A stretch of 5,057 nt of DNA. It comes from an uncultured Eubacteriales bacterium (lineage in GTDB: Bacteria; Bacillota_A; Clostridia; Christensenellales; Aristaeellaceae). How positions within the stretch are numbered: position 1 is the first letter of the stretch; every line of letters begins with the position of its first letter. The DNA lies in the NCBI GenBank assembly GCA_944333375.1, contig CALVKX010000157.1:1-5057 (forward strand), written 5' to 3'. Under the pieces are notes generated by a model. That model was not told where the DNA came from. It worked only from the letters and a program-made list of their open reading frames with translations, and ran no database searches. This document shows positions 5,039 through 5,057 of this stretch, piece after piece. Both the position numbers and the translations under genes were made by a program.

Positions 5039-5057
5039 TCAAAAGTTGGAGTATGCC

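Noticed and set aside
1..5057. CRISPR array, transposon ends, tRNA or rRNA genes, toxin-antitoxin or phage genes
   Set aside because: No regularly spaced long repeats, transposase motifs, tRNA-like cloverleaf or rRNA sequence were recognised on either strand; the coding content is ordinary metabolism and transport.

Overview
The window is GC-rich (clearly above 60 % by eye, with C/G strongly preferred at third codon positions), and every supported gene lies on the + strand. Several traits suggest a high-GC anaerobic Firmicute of the Clostridia type: a two-subunit oxygen-sensitive Fe-S fumarase, purine-rich Shine-Dalgarno sequences (GGAGG) before most genes, TGTGCTATAAT-style extended -10 promoters, and a polar amino acid ABC transporter with a separate secreted binding protein. 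This lineage is inferred from gene style and is not proven by any marker gene.

Layout. Positions 1-69 look like the tail of an upstream gene, closed by a perfect 10-bp hairpin (78-101). A good sigma-A promoter (112-140) then opens a three-gene cluster: a calcineurin-like metallophosphoesterase (193-879), then the alpha (895-1746) and beta (1760-2326) subunits of a class I fumarate/tartrate dehydratase. The gaps of 15 and 13 nt indicate one operon. An AT-rich intergenic region (2327-2467) carries a near-consensus promoter (TTGACA-17-TATACT), an ARG-box-like palindrome, and five TGCA cores at roughly 21-bp steps. This promoter drives a complete amino acid ABC importer: binding protein (2468-3214), permease (3291-4040) and ATPase (4027-4749). 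A GC-rich hairpin with a T-rich tail lies between the binding protein and permease genes, and the permease and ATPase genes overlap by 14 nt. The last ~300 nt (4750-5057) have no convincing gene. They hold a perfect 11-bp inverted repeat, a C-rich tract whose complement is a strong G-quadruplex candidate, and a promoter (5009-5038) for a gene beyond the window.

How it works together. The binding protein captures an amino acid outside the membrane and delivers it to a permease homodimer powered by the ATPase. The ARG-box-like site makes arginine or a related basic amino acid the leading substrate guess. The fumarase interconverts fumarate and malate, or acts on tartrate; its operon partner is a cytoplasmic phosphoesterase of unknown substrate. 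No defence, mobile, CRISPR or clearly new system is visible. The most interesting material is regulatory: the phased TGCA array, the intercistronic hairpin, and the structured 3' intergenic region.
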